A DNA stretch of 27,564 bases from Stramenopiles sp. TOSAG23-6. Lineage: Eukaryota > Sar. Of the stretch, positions 16,790 through 26,073 are shown piece after piece. The notes beneath the pieces were generated by a model, which had not been told where the DNA came from, did no database searches, and saw only the letters and a list, made by a program, of their open reading frames with translations. Location of the stretch: contig LT635981.1 in the NCBI GenBank assembly GCA_900128565.1, forward strand, positions 1-27,564, given 5' to 3'. Position 1 is the stretch's first letter; each line of letters starts with the position of its first letter. The translations under genes were made by a program, and so were the position numbers.

Positions 16790-19700
16790 ATGACAGAGCC
16801 ACCTCCACAAGAAAACAATCTAGATGTACCACCAGGAGACAATCCCGAAGTGGATGCTCCTTCTGAAGCTATTGGGGAGAATAATGTCTCTCAACAAGAA
16901 AATGGACAGGAATTAAACGTTACAACTGAAAATGTGGAGGAGGAGGAAGAGGATAAGGTTGAAGTAGTTTCACAAGACAACGAAACAAACCAAAAGGATG
17001 AAACACTAAAAGTCGTCACCGAGCCTGTTGTGAAGCCCCGACGTAAGTTTTCAGTAAGATCGCCACGTAAGAAAGATGAAGACATAGATAAAACAAATCG
17101 TCGTAAATTTGTTGTTGTTCGAAGTGCACGTAAAGGTGAACAAGTCAATACAAATCAAACCTCACCTTCTAAAGGCATTCGAAGAAACAAAAACAGCGGT
17201 GAAGTAGTTTCACATACTATCTTAGGCAAACCCAAACATTTTGAAAACTCTATCCGGTTGCAAAATGGTGATGAAGATACAACTTCAGTAGATATATTAG
17301 TGAGTTCGATTAGAAATCGAGCAGTCGGAGTAAACTTGATGAAAAACCGACTAACTAAAGCTCGCAGTGCACTAAAAGAAGATGATCCTCTTGTTCTTCT
17401 CAAACGTGAGCACAAATCACGGTCCCGTAGACTTTCTAGTTTGAAGAAAATTGCAGATGAGTCCAATGAAAAAGAGCAAAAAAATCATCAGCGAAAGTTA
17501 GCAAATATGTTGCCTCATCATCGTCTAGCGCACGATCGAGAATCTCGTACTCTCCAAATGTGGAAAGAGCGTCAAAAAGACTGGACAAAGTGGAAAGGCG
17601 ATACTGCAAAACGAGTAGGAAAAGACGTTGCAGATCTGGTAGTTTCACGCGCAGAAGATTATCGTGAAATGCTTGAAGAATACGCTCTCGTTCATAAATC
17701 AATGCCAACTGCTGAAAAACAGGGTTCAGATTTTTGGATGATGAGTTTACGAGGTGATGGTACACGCTATGTACCAGTAGGAAATATTTTCTCTGGTTTA
17801 TTTTGTCCAATAAAAGATGACAATGCGAATGTACCAATTATTATTCGACGTCCAGGGATGAAGCAGTCTTCGGCATCTTGGCGTGACTCTCATCAGCTTC
17901 AGCGTCGAAAACGACAGGTAGCTAAAAAAATGCAAACATTGAGACCTCATGCTGTTGAACAGAGCCACGCGGATGGTCTTATTGTATCAGGTTGTAATCT
18001 CTTTGATTGGGCATTAAACTCTACATCTACATTCTATGAAAATGCTGCTGTAGAACAGGCTTCGACAAGGGAAAGTTCTTTATATGTAGATCTTGATGGT
18101 GATGGAATCGATGATGTTACTGGCGAAACAATCCCTTCTGATTATTTAGAAGGACCACAATTGTGTCTTCGTATCATCGGTGAAAATGGAAAAGTGTGTA
18201 GTCAACATAGCACAAGCGATCCTAAATCATTACTAAATATCATTCTAGAAACAACTATTAATGAGTCAGTAGTGTCCAACATACAAGTAGAAAATACTGG
18301 AAGCTGTGCTCTATACTATGAATGGGGGAAAGATTACGAAAATAATGCTGAAAGCAATTTAATTCCAAATGAGCAAGAGCATGTATTTTCGTGTGCTATG
18401 CGTAAGGGTGTTATTTTACCAGGTCAAACACAAGATACGGCGATTGTTTTTGCAACAACAAAAGCGGGAATATTTAGGGATTCATGGAAATTCATTACAA
18501 ATCCCAATGCAAACAGTCTTAGTAAGGTAAAATTCTCTTTCACAGGTATTGCAAAGGATATTGATAAATCAGAAATACATAAACGTCTTGGAGAAGTTGT
18601 GAATAAACGCATATCTCAATCAAGCTCAAATCAAATGGATGATTCTCTTCTAAGTCGTGTTCAAACTCCTAAATCATTAGACATTGTGGGTAGTGAAAAG
18701 AGTATTTTGCATCGAGATATCTTTGAAGCTCACAATCCTGGTCTGCATTATCTTCCTCGTTACTATGCTAAATTTGAGGCATATGCCTTGAAATTGTTTT
18801 CAATTTTGAGAGTGCAGCGTAAACATGCTGAATGGGATGGATCTGTTGATACCCTGCGTGACTTACTGAATACTCTTGAGAAAAATAAAAAGATTGATGC
18901 AGCATATATTGAGATGATGCGAAGTGATGTCGAAACATTGGTACTTTGCGCATCAAAAAGACCTGCTGATTTACCTTCATTTTATCCTATGAAGCAGAAA
19001 ATAGCTGAGATTGATGATACAGATGTTGCTGAAGATGGTGTAGAAGACGAAGAAGAAGACGAAGATGATGTAGAAGACGAAGCCGAAGCCGAAGATGACG
19101 CAGAAGGCAAAGCTGATGATGCTGTAGAAGGCGAAGCTGATGATGTAGAAGTTAAAGATGAAGATAATGTAGAAAGTGGAGAAAATGAAGAAAAGGAGGC
19201 AGAATGTGAAGTTGATGGTGAAGACGCTGTAGCATCTGAAAATGATAAAAATGATGAAAATCAGAATACGGATACAATTGCTCCTAATATCACGGACGAG
19301 ATACAACAAAAACAGTTTAGCCCAGAAGTAACAATTGTGTCCCATGGCTCTATACTCAAGAAGAGGACGATAAATCAGCTTACTCCTGATGAAGTTAATG
19401 GGAAGAATGTATTAATTCGAACTGACCTTAATGTAAAGTTTGAAGATGATGACGGCATCGCCCCGGAAGCACAAGGGAAAATTAGCAGAGCATGTAGAAG
19501 TGTAAAGACCGCATTGTCTCTAGGAGCAGCAAGAGTTTTACTTCTTACACATTTAGATCATTTGGGAAAAGCTGTTTCAGCCGCTTGTTTGAAAGATCCA
19601 CTCGAAGATGAACTTGAGGATGACGTTACCTTTATTAGCAATTCTGAAGATATTGTGTCATCTCTTGTAGATGATGACGAAGGAGNGATATATCTCCTAG

Positions 19701-21181
19701 AAAATATACAATTTCGTCCCGAAGATTGGAGATTATCACCAGAAGCAGTTCATGGAAGACCTGGACAAGACGAAAATCTTGCGCTACAAGATGTTGCTGG
19801 TACATATTCTGCAGTTGACTCTAGTGAAGAAGATGGAAACTGGTCTGTATTTTCTTACGGGCTGGCAATATCCCCCTCAGGTGAAAAAACAAAAGTTCGT
19901 AGAGCTAGTCGTGATCAACTTGTTCTTGACGGTGGTGGGGGCGTATTAAAACTTACATTGGGAAGACGAAATGTAGTCACGTCATTCAGGTGGTCCTCGA
20001 ACGATGTTGTATATGAACACACATCTAAAACTCCGGCTGCTATAAAATTGAAACATCCTTCATATATAGTAGAACCTGAGGAAGGCGAACCAATTTTATT
20101 AGATGAAGACTCTTTACCTCCAATACCAACACTGAAAGAAGCTAAGTTATTGGAGGAAGAATTATCCTCTATTTGTGATGTCTTTATCAACGATGCTTTA
20201 TCTATCTGCGGTGGGACATCTATCTCGTCTGTGATTCAACCTCAATCAAAAGGTCCTTGTGTGGCTGGTCATAGTATGGTACTTGAATTGAAACATGTTG
20301 CTGCACTTTTGGAGAAACCACGCGCACCACTGGTAGTTGTAGCTGGTGGTGAAGCCACACAGCAACGCGTACATATGGTTCGTGGATTACTTGCATCGGC
20401 ATCGCATGTACTTTTTGGTGGACAATTTGGTCTTGCGCTTCTCTTAGCCCAAAACTCGAGTAATGATGGATGTATAGGTGCAACAAAAGTAGATCATTCG
20501 AAGTCACATATTGCAATGAAGCATCTTTTGCTTGATGCTCGGCGACGTGGTGTAAGATTGTTGCTTCCTACCGATTTTGTTACTGGAGATGTTGAGACTA
20601 AATCATCTAAGGAAGCTATTGTATATGAAGGCGACACCGATGAAGTTTCATTCAGTGATATCGATGAAAATAGCTTTATATTAGATATTGGTCCCAACAC
20701 AACAGAATTATATACATCTATTATTCAATCAGCAGAATGTGTAGTTATTGTTGGAGGTTTAGGTGAATTACAGTATGATGATGCTGGCCGATGTGGAACA
20801 ACTGCAATACTTGACGCAGTATCTACTCTTACAGCTGCTGGGAAACCAACACTTGTAGCTGGGTGGGATATGGTAAATTTTGTGATAGATACAGGTTTGG
20901 AGGAGTCTTTGTCCTGTGTTAGTGATGCAGGATCTGCTATGATTAAACTGCTATCTGGACAATCTTTACCAGGTTTGACAGCAATACCAGAAATTTTAGA
21001 AGGCGAAGAATCAAATGCATTTGATTTCGCGACATCTGCACAGGATGGAATTGACGTGGGTGATGAAATTGGAGTAGAAACACAGGAAGAAGAAAATAAT
21101 GTTAATGAAGGAGAAGATAATGATAATGGGAAAGAAAATAATGTGAATGAAGAAGAAGAAAATGTTGATGTGAAAGAATAA
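16790..21181 (+). CDS. MYCBPAP-like ciliary protein fused to a degenerate phosphoglycerate kinase
   Basis: Single exon, 1463 residues, one undetermined base at 19686. Residues 1-150 are acidic, then basic and disordered. Residues about 220-620 match MYCBP-associated protein: a helix with RTLQMWKERQKDWTKWKG, EDYREMLEEYALVHKSMPTA, then GSDFWMMSLRGDGTRYVPVG, and an ASH/MSP-like beta domain (SNIQVENTGSCALYYEWGKD ... GQTQDTAIVFATTKAGIF). The Chlamydomonas homologue FAP147 belongs to the axonemal central apparatus. A Glu/Asp-rich linker (about 740-840) leads to a PGK fold (about 850-1405): NVLIRTDLNV near 874, LLENIQFRPE, FINDAL near 1131, VVVAGGEATQQRV near 1183, and a GPNTTELY/VVIVGG region. Key sites are lost: HLGRP is THLDHL, the AHR segment is SICGG, GGAK is GGEA and GGGDT is AGWDM. 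It is therefore probably a pseudoenzyme or scaffold. An insert of about 110 residues splits the N-terminal PGK half. Confidence 0.85.
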   Translation: MTEPPPQENNLDVPPGDNPEVDAPSEAIGENNVSQQENGQELNVTTENVEEEEEDKVEVVSQDNETNQKDETLKVVTEPVVKPRRKFSVRSPRKKDEDIDKTNRRKFVVVRSARKGEQVNTNQTSPSKGIRRNKNSGEVVSHTILGKPKHFENSIRLQNGDEDTTSVDILVSSIRNRAVGVNLMKNRLTKARSALKEDDPLVLLKREHKSRSRRLSSLKKIADESNEKEQKNHQRKLANMLPHHRLAHDRESRTLQMWKERQKDWTKWKGDTAKRVGKDVADLVVSRAEDYREMLEEYALVHKSMPTAEKQGSDFWMMSLRGDGTRYVPVGNIFSGLFCPIKDDNANVPIIIRRPGMKQSSASWRDSHQLQRRKRQVAKKMQTLRPHAVEQSHADGLIVSGCNLFDWALNSTSTFYENAAVEQASTRESSLYVDLDGDGIDDVTGETIPSDYLEGPQLCLRIIGENGKVCSQHSTSDPKSLLNIILETTINESVVSNIQVENTGSCALYYEWGKDYENNAESNLIPNEQEHVFSCAMRKGVILPGQTQDTAIVFATTKAGIFRDSWKFITNPNANSLSKVKFSFTGIAKDIDKSEIHKRLGEVVNKRISQSSSNQMDDSLLSRVQTPKSLDIVGSEKSILHRDIFEAHNPGLHYLPRYYAKFEAYALKLFSILRVQRKHAEWDGSVDTLRDLLNTLEKNKKIDAAYIEMMRSDVETLVLCASKRPADLPSFYPMKQKIAEIDDTDVAEDGVEDEEEDEDDVEDEAEAEDDAEGKADDAVEGEADDVEVKDEDNVESGENEEKEAECEVDGEDAVASENDKNDENQNTDTIAPNITDEIQQKQFSPEVTIVSHGSILKKRTINQLTPDEVNGKNVLIRTDLNVKFEDDDGIAPEAQGKISRACRSVKTALSLGAARVLLLTHLDHLGKAVSAACLKDPLEDELEDDVTFISNSEDIVSSLVDDDEGXIYLLENIQFRPEDWRLSPEAVHGRPGQDENLALQDVAGTYSAVDSSEEDGNWSVFSYGLAISPSGEKTKVRRASRDQLVLDGGGGVLKLTLGRRNVVTSFRWSSNDVVYEHTSKTPAAIKLKHPSYIVEPEEGEPILLDEDSLPPIPTLKEAKLLEEELSSICDVFINDALSICGGTSISSVIQPQSKGPCVAGHSMVLELKHVAALLEKPRAPLVVVAGGEATQQRVHMVRGLLASASHVLFGGQFGLALLLAQNSSNDGCIGATKVDHSKSHIAMKHLLLDARRRGVRLLLPTDFVTGDVETKSSKEAIVYEGDTDEVSFSDIDENSFILDIGPNTTELYTSIIQSAECVVIVGGLGELQYDDAGRCGTTAILDAVSTLTAAGKPTLVAGWDMVNFVIDTGLEESLSCVSDAGSAMIKLLSGQSLPGLTAIPEILEGEESNAFDFATSAQDGIDVGDEIGVETQEEENNVNEGEDNDNGKENNVNEEEENVDVKE

Positions 21182-21254
21182 TAAACACGCATCATTATTA
21201 TGTATATATTAGTAAATATAACTTATTAAGTTTGTTTGTTTAGTTACAAAGAGT

Positions 21255-21260
21255 TTTATT
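21255..21260 (-). terminator. AATAAA signal of the MYB gene
   Basis: TTTATT on the plus strand gives AATAAA on the minus strand, 20 nt past the stop codon at 21280. The facing MYCBPAP-PGK gene has its own AATAAA overlapping its stop codon (21180-21185), so both 3' ends are packed into under 100 bp. Confidence 0.45.
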
Positions 21261-21279
21261 GATGATATCGCATCACATT

Positions 21280-23439
21280 TTAAACCACTGCAGGACTCAA
21301 TAAGACAAATGGCAGTGGTGATTCTTTATTGAATTTAAAGCCCAAATCAGACATCCATCGAGGTGTATTTCCATCGCAACCAATTTCAAGAATTGAAAGT
21401 AAGGGACTTGATAATATTTGCGGTCGCGATTTTGAGGATTCATGGAAGTCATTAACATCAGTATTGCTAGTATCAATACACATCTTATTGGGTTTACCAT
21501 TTTCATTTACCCGATGTTTTGCTTTTGCAATGATGTCGTCTTTTAGCATAAAACGTTCTTCTACAGAAAATTCACCTCTTTTAAAACTTTTAGAAACGTG
21601 TATTAGCTGTTTTGCAAGAGGAGTAAGCTGAGAAAAGTTTCGTGATAAAGGACTCATCATTTTGCGTTTCGATGCTGCACGTCTTGGAGAGACACTGATC
21701 CCTTCACCAATTATACATAATGTATCACTCGTATTTTGTTGTCTCCCAGAAATTTCGTCTGATAATTGTTGAACAAGTCCCACTTTAGCATTTTGCCTCT
21801 CTATATCACTCATCCAATGTCCTCCAGAATATCTACGCGATACTTCTATTAGTCGAGATGCAGTTGGACTCAAAAATTCGGCGTTGAAATGATTTTTGAC
21901 ATCATTAATTTGTCCTTTATGATGTGTACTATTATGTGTACTGACTCTAAGTGAAGCGTAAGGATTTACATCTATTATTTGAAGATCATCAAAGTTATTA
22001 AAGCCAACAGCATTATGAAAAGGATTAACAAAACTGTGCTTTGACTTACCTTTCTTTGAAGTTATTCTGGATTGTAGTTTTCGATTCGCTTTCAATATTT
22101 TCTTTTTGGCCCTTAATTCAGCTTTTTTCTTTTTTTTTAATTTAGCTAATTCTATTTTTTTTCGCTTCAAATCTTCTTTGGCTTGTAACTGTAGCGCAAT
22201 AGCCTTTTGAACAGCTGTATCTTTATCGTCTTTTGTCATTTGAAACATTGCAAACATTTGCTGTCTTTTTACTTCACTTTCAATAAATGAATTTGTAATT
22301 TGTAATACATCTGTATCATTATGAATATTTTCAATAGTCATTTCATTTTTTTCATGAGGCAAGTCTCTTTTCCAAGCACTGGTATCATTCCTCAAAATAG
22401 TGTGGTCTCGATTCGTTGCCATCTCTCCATTGATATCAAATACACAATCAATCTTTTGCTCTAATATACCTGATTTATATGATTTATTTCCATTTGTAGA
22501 TATATGGGCAGTATCATGTCTTGCTGCATTGCCACGGCGACCTTGTCCAAATGGAAGAGCAGCATGTACTGCTGCCGAGTTAAGGGTTCTACTTGATACT
22601 GCCGCAGCCATCCGAGGAGTGATTGATGCCTTTGAGTTACAATGGTGTGGCAGTCTTGAATTGTAAGATCTCGGCGGAACTCTAGGAAGTTCTTCTCCGT
22701 TGCCACCGAGAGAGCCATATATAGCTCGAAGAAGATTATTTTCACGCGGTGAAATTGATAACGGTACTGGAGTGCCTGGTGCTTCAGGTTGTGTATCTTT
22801 GTTTGAACAAACTTTCGTTGAAACATATAATTCCTGTAAACGTCCTGCTACATTATTATCATTTGATTCTTCCTCATGAGCTGTAGCCTTTTCATCGCGA
22901 AGCATTTTAGACCACTGACGGTGCATTAAAGAATTCCATTGGTTTTTAACTGTATTTTCAGACCTCCCTGGAATTTGCTTTGCTATTTTTGCCCAGCTAT
23001 TACCAAATTCGTGCTGTGCTGACACAAGAATTTGCAACTCCTTTGCTGACCACGGGCCTTTCTTTAGGGTAGGGTCTAAATGATTTAACCATCGCTCCCG
23101 GCATTGTTTTCCTTTTCGCCCAGGCACGTATTCAGCTATATTTGACCATTTTTTACTTCCGAAACGCCCAACAAGTAAAATGAGCAAAGCATCTTCATCT
23201 TCACTCCAAGGACCTTTTACTGGTTGATTCATTAATGCAGAATTCCATCTATACCTACAGTCCTTTGCAGTGCGTTTATATTCAGTCATTTCATTTGCGA
23301 TTTTCGACCAATTAATAGCCCCCGTCTCGATTGTACATACTGGATTATTAGAACGTGCATATTGAATAATTTCACCACGTAACACTTCATCTTCTTCCTC
23401 CGTAAAGTCGCGATATCCTCTTGGTAAAGCATCTTTCAT
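21280..23439 (-). CDS. three-repeat MYB (3R-MYB) transcription factor
   Basis: This is a 719-residue single-exon protein. Three MYB repeats fill residues about 9-175: R1 (FTEEEDEVLRGEIIQ ... WSKIANEM ... DCRYRWNSAL), R2 (KGPWSEDEDALLILLVGRFG ... WSNIAEYVPGRKGKQCRERW), and R3 (KGPWSAKELQILVSAQHEFG ... WAKIAKQIPGRSENTVKNQW). The regularly spaced Trp residues and the GR-x-x-x-Q-C-R-E-R-W and N-x-V-K-N-x-W recognition helices mark the c-MYB/3R-MYB type, which binds AACNG sites and, in plants and animals, controls G2/M genes. R1 carries an insert of about 10 residues (YARSNNPVCTIETG). Around residues 410-460 lies a Lys-rich coiled coil (LKRKKIELAKLKKKKKAEL). The rest is low complexity. It is divergent from the carboxypeptidase gene, 242 bp apart. 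Confidence 0.93.
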   Translation of the reverse strand: MKDALPRGYRDFTEEEDEVLRGEIIQYARSNNPVCTIETGAINWSKIANEMTEYKRTAKDCRYRWNSALMNQPVKGPWSEDEDALLILLVGRFGSKKWSNIAEYVPGRKGKQCRERWLNHLDPTLKKGPWSAKELQILVSAQHEFGNSWAKIAKQIPGRSENTVKNQWNSLMHRQWSKMLRDEKATAHEEESNDNNVAGRLQELYVSTKVCSNKDTQPEAPGTPVPLSISPRENNLLRAIYGSLGGNGEELPRVPPRSYNSRLPHHCNSKASITPRMAAAVSSRTLNSAAVHAALPFGQGRRGNAARHDTAHISTNGNKSYKSGILEQKIDCVFDINGEMATNRDHTILRNDTSAWKRDLPHEKNEMTIENIHNDTDVLQITNSFIESEVKRQQMFAMFQMTKDDKDTAVQKAIALQLQAKEDLKRKKIELAKLKKKKKAELRAKKKILKANRKLQSRITSKKGKSKHSFVNPFHNAVGFNNFDDLQIIDVNPYASLRVSTHNSTHHKGQINDVKNHFNAEFLSPTASRLIEVSRRYSGGHWMSDIERQNAKVGLVQQLSDEISGRQQNTSDTLCIIGEGISVSPRRAASKRKMMSPLSRNFSQLTPLAKQLIHVSKSFKRGEFSVEERFMLKDDIIAKAKHRVNENGKPNKMCIDTSNTDVNDFHESSKSRPQILSSPLLSILEIGCDGNTPRWMSDLGFKFNKESPLPFVLLSPAVV

Positions 23440-23681
23440 GGTAACTTTATTTGAAAAACGTATGATATTACTACGAAGATTCTTCTAAGATCTTGCGTCA
23501 TCTTGCGTTTGACCAGCGGTTACTACATTTTTGAAAAACACAAACCTGCTCGACGATGACGGAGTAAAATTATTATTTTTCATTGCGATTGCATTCGTAT
23601 TCTATTATGAATATCTTGTAGTAGTTCAAGACAAGTTCTAAAAATATAGCTAATTTAGAGTGATATATTTAATATTTTAGC
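23440..23681. promoter_or_regulatory. bidirectional promoter region, MYB and carboxypeptidase
   Basis: The 242 bp between two divergent ATGs hold an ATCTTGCGT direct repeat (near 23490-23508) and AT-rich DNA near 23640-23680. No core promoter element can be named with confidence. Confidence 0.35.
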
Positions 23682-24857
23682 ATGAAAATTAAATTGCTAT
23701 TTGCATGTCTCTCTATTTTATGTCAACGTATAATATCAAAGTCAAACTCAACAATTTTGGACGCTTCTATAGATAAAGTGAAGGGGGAAAATACTTTTTT
23801 TAATAAGTGGAACAACCTTGAAGAATTACAAACCTTTTATGATTCTTTGGCACGTCGTTCTCCGGATATTCTCAAGAAGCAAGAAATTGGTAAAACAGTA
23901 AACGGGAATAAAATATTTGGATATCGATTAAACTACGATAAAGACGATAATGTAGTACCAAAACCCAAAATTTATATTCAAGGTCTTGCACACGCGCGAG
24001 AGTGGATTACTGGTAGTGCTGTTGCATATATTATAGCAAGTTTTGTGGAAGCGGCAAAGGTTGTTAAGGAAAACGCAAAAATTGAAATGGGAAATTCAAC
24101 CACTATACCAACTGAGGAAGTGAGTGATCACATGAGAAGAATTATTGAACTAATTCCCAAAATTGAGATAGTAGCTGTTCCTATAGTAAACCCTGATGGC
24201 TATTCATTCTCATGGACTCCGAAGCACAGAAGATGGAGAAAAAATAGAAATGGTTCTGGAGTTGACCTAAACCGCAATTATGATGTTCATTATAATCAAG
24301 AAACTAATAAAGAAATGCTTCAAAGACTGAAAGATAAAAACTCAGATAATTTCTCTGGTAATTCCGCCTTTTCTGAAGCAGAGACAAAAGCTATTCGCGA
24401 TTTTATCACAAGTATAGCTCAAAATACAAAAGAAGAAAAAAATTCGTTTATTTTAGGCATAGATTTTCATAGCTATGGTTCCAAAGTACTTCGCCCTTAT
24501 GGTTTTCAGAGTGCAGATAAAGGCACTCCATCTGATGAAAAAAAGTTAAAAATCCTTGGGGATAAAGCTGCTGAGGCCATGACAAAAATTCATGATCATA
24601 AATATGAGTCAGAACATGCTGCAGAAAATATTAGATTTGAAGGCACTGGTGGTGCTGATGATTGGTTGATTGAAAAAGCAGGTATGGATTCTTTTACGAT
24701 TGAACTTCGGGGCACTTCTTTTGAACTTCCGACCGAAAGCATAAAGCTTGCAGTTGATGAAGCTCTTGAAGGATTACTTACAATGGCAAAACTAGCGCTT
24801 AGTATACAATCAGTTGGTATGAACAGAAATATGTACCATACATCTAGTGATAAATGA
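23682..24857 (+). CDS. secreted M14 zinc carboxypeptidase, carboxypeptidase-B-like
   Basis: A 391-residue protein with a signal peptide (MKIKLLFACLSILCQRIISK). The M14A catalytic residues are present: zinc ligands H104 and E107 (HARE), third ligand H263 (DFHSYG), NRN at 197-199 for substrate carboxylate, and general base E341 (FTIELR). Mature family members remove single C-terminal residues. The position of bovine CPA Ile255 is Asp here (GGADDW, D326), as in carboxypeptidase B, so it should prefer C-terminal Lys or Arg. The Tyr248 position is Phe (IRFEG), a change tolerated for catalysis. The usual inhibitory propeptide of about 90 residues is missing: the catalytic domain begins almost directly after the signal peptide (WNNLEELQTFYDSLARR). 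It may be active on secretion or act in a food vacuole or outside the cell. Single exon; AATAAA follows the stop near 24895. Confidence 0.93.
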   Translation: MKIKLLFACLSILCQRIISKSNSTILDASIDKVKGENTFFNKWNNLEELQTFYDSLARRSPDILKKQEIGKTVNGNKIFGYRLNYDKDDNVVPKPKIYIQGLAHAREWITGSAVAYIIASFVEAAKVVKENAKIEMGNSTTIPTEEVSDHMRRIIELIPKIEIVAVPIVNPDGYSFSWTPKHRRWRKNRNGSGVDLNRNYDVHYNQETNKEMLQRLKDKNSDNFSGNSAFSEAETKAIRDFITSIAQNTKEEKNSFILGIDFHSYGSKVLRPYGFQSADKGTPSDEKKLKILGDKAAEAMTKIHDHKYESEHAAENIRFEGTGGADDWLIEKAGMDSFTIELRGTSFELPTESIKLAVDEALEGLLTMAKLALSIQSVGMNRNMYHTSSDK

Positions 24858-24984
24858 TGGAAATATTTCATTTCAGGGATAGCAATTAGCACGTAAATAA
24901 ACTAAATTATAAATAGGGAAAAATAATTTGTTTAAAACTTGAATTTATTTGTTTCCCTTGAGTAATAACAGCCTAGCAATGTAC

Positions 24985-25058
24985 AACGCTTCAACGGCTT
25001 CATTAATCACTTTATCAATCACTCTGCGGAAACGCTTCAACGGCTTGATTAATCACTT
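24985..25058. repeat. 28-bp direct repeat at the end of the secreted-protein gene
   Basis: Copies at 24985-25012 and 25031-25058 differ at one base and start 46 bp apart. The unit begins AACGCTTCAACGGCTT. On the minus strand the copy inside the gene codes VINQAVEAF; the other lies just past the stop codon and would code VINEAVEAL, so the gene's 3' end was duplicated. Confidence 0.85.
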
Positions 25059-25722
25059 CATTCCTCACTTTGTGGAAATCAAGTCTACTAGCCTCACGTT
25101 TCAAATAATCGTAACTTTCGCGGGAAAGCTTACTAGCCTCTTTTAAAATATTGATATACTTAAAAGTGAGATGCTCTATATCCCCAATGTGATCCTCATA
25201 TAAAAATTGCGAAAACGGGTCAGAACCAAACAATTTTGAAATTTCCGGTCGCCTTGTACGAAAAAAATGAAATCGTACTTTTATAAATTCAAAACGTTCA
25301 CGAAGATCCTGCATTTTTCCCTGTAAATTCTTCACTTGCCTATCTAATAAAGGTTCTACTTTCAGAGTGGGAGACTCATCCTTCAGACTGCTAGACTCAT
25401 CCGTTGTAGAATATAGTTCACGAAGTTCTCTGTCTTCTATGGTTCCTTCGGAAGACTCATAAGATAAAGGTTGTGTGGGAAGTTTGTAACGAGCGTTTTG
25501 GATACGTTCTCGAGTTTCTTGCGGTGTTTCAAAAGGACCTGTGCTAGTATATTGAAGTTCACTTCTCCCACTAGTAGTCGGATGATGATGTTGTTCGTCT
25601 AGAGGTTTTGGAGCTTTTTGTAGTCGTGGGATAGCTCCAGTAGAAATTTGAGCTATCAGAAAGAAAGCTAAAGCAATATAGCTGTAATGTGAGAATCTCT
25701 TCATTTCTGTAAGAAGTTGCAA
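25015..25722 (-). CDS. secreted protein of unknown function
   Basis: A 235-residue single-exon frame. A second ATG at 25704 (MKRFSHYSYIALAFFLIAQI) places a typical basic-plus-hydrophobic signal peptide right at the N-terminus, with likely cleavage near ISTGA, so this may be the true start. The mature part is polar and probably disordered to residue 125 (HHHPTTSG, TGPFETPQETRERI, Ser/Glu-rich), then strongly helical (LLDRQVKNLQGKMQDLRERF, then EHLTFKYINILKEASKLSRE). No domain, transmembrane segment or cysteine pattern is visible. It is divergent from the AP-3 delta gene and convergent with the carboxypeptidase gene, which is also secreted. An exported effector or extracellular matrix protein is possible, but that is speculation. 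Confidence 0.7.
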   Translation of the reverse strand: MQLLTEMKRFSHYSYIALAFFLIAQISTGAIPRLQKAPKPLDEQHHHPTTSGRSELQYTSTGPFETPQETRERIQNARYKLPTQPLSYESSEGTIEDRELRELYSTTDESSSLKDESPTLKVEPLLDRQVKNLQGKMQDLRERFEFIKVRFHFFRTRRPEISKLFGSDPFSQFLYEDHIGDIEHLTFKYINILKEASKLSRESYDYLKREASRLDFHKVRNEVINQAVEAFPQSD

Positions 25723-26073
25723 GTCTCAACAAGCTTCAAATAATTCACCAAGAAGTACCGTACTCTTCTTTTTAAAGTTTGTTTTTTGAGTTCCTTGCAC
25801 TGACTTTCAATGACTTTCAACTGTCCTGTTTGTTGGATTTTTCGTGTTTGTTTGAAATCGATGGATTGACACGGTCATATCACGCGATGACACACGATGA
25901 CACATAAGAAAGTCTTCTTCTTCTCCACAAGTTGCGACTCATTGTCGCATTTTTGATTGGTTTATACGACCACTGTGTTGAGTGGATCGTATATTTCTAT
26001 TTACGTGGATACATTGCCTGGTATAGTTATAATACTGTACGCGTAGTATTTGGATTGTAGGTGTAGTACAATC
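25723..26073. promoter_or_regulatory. intergenic region between divergent secreted-protein and AP-3 delta genes
   Basis: 351 bp with short direct repeats: TGACTTTCAA twice (near 25801-25820) and CGATGACACA twice (near 25884-25903). The last 20 bp share a 16-nt match with 13877-13892. No coding sequence is seen. Confidence 0.45.

Noticed and set aside
18977-19345. Minus-strand hydrophobic frame rich in Phe and Ile
   Set aside because: It is the antisense of the acidic GAA/GAT-rich linker in the MYCBPAP-PGK gene.
23682-24857. Inactive carboxypeptidase
   Set aside because: All zinc ligands and the general base Glu are present; the Tyr248-to-Phe change is not needed for catalysis.
26050-26073. 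Upstream start for AP-3 delta giving eight more residues
   Set aside because: It relies on TTG; the ATG at 26074 begins exactly at the conserved adaptin N-terminus.
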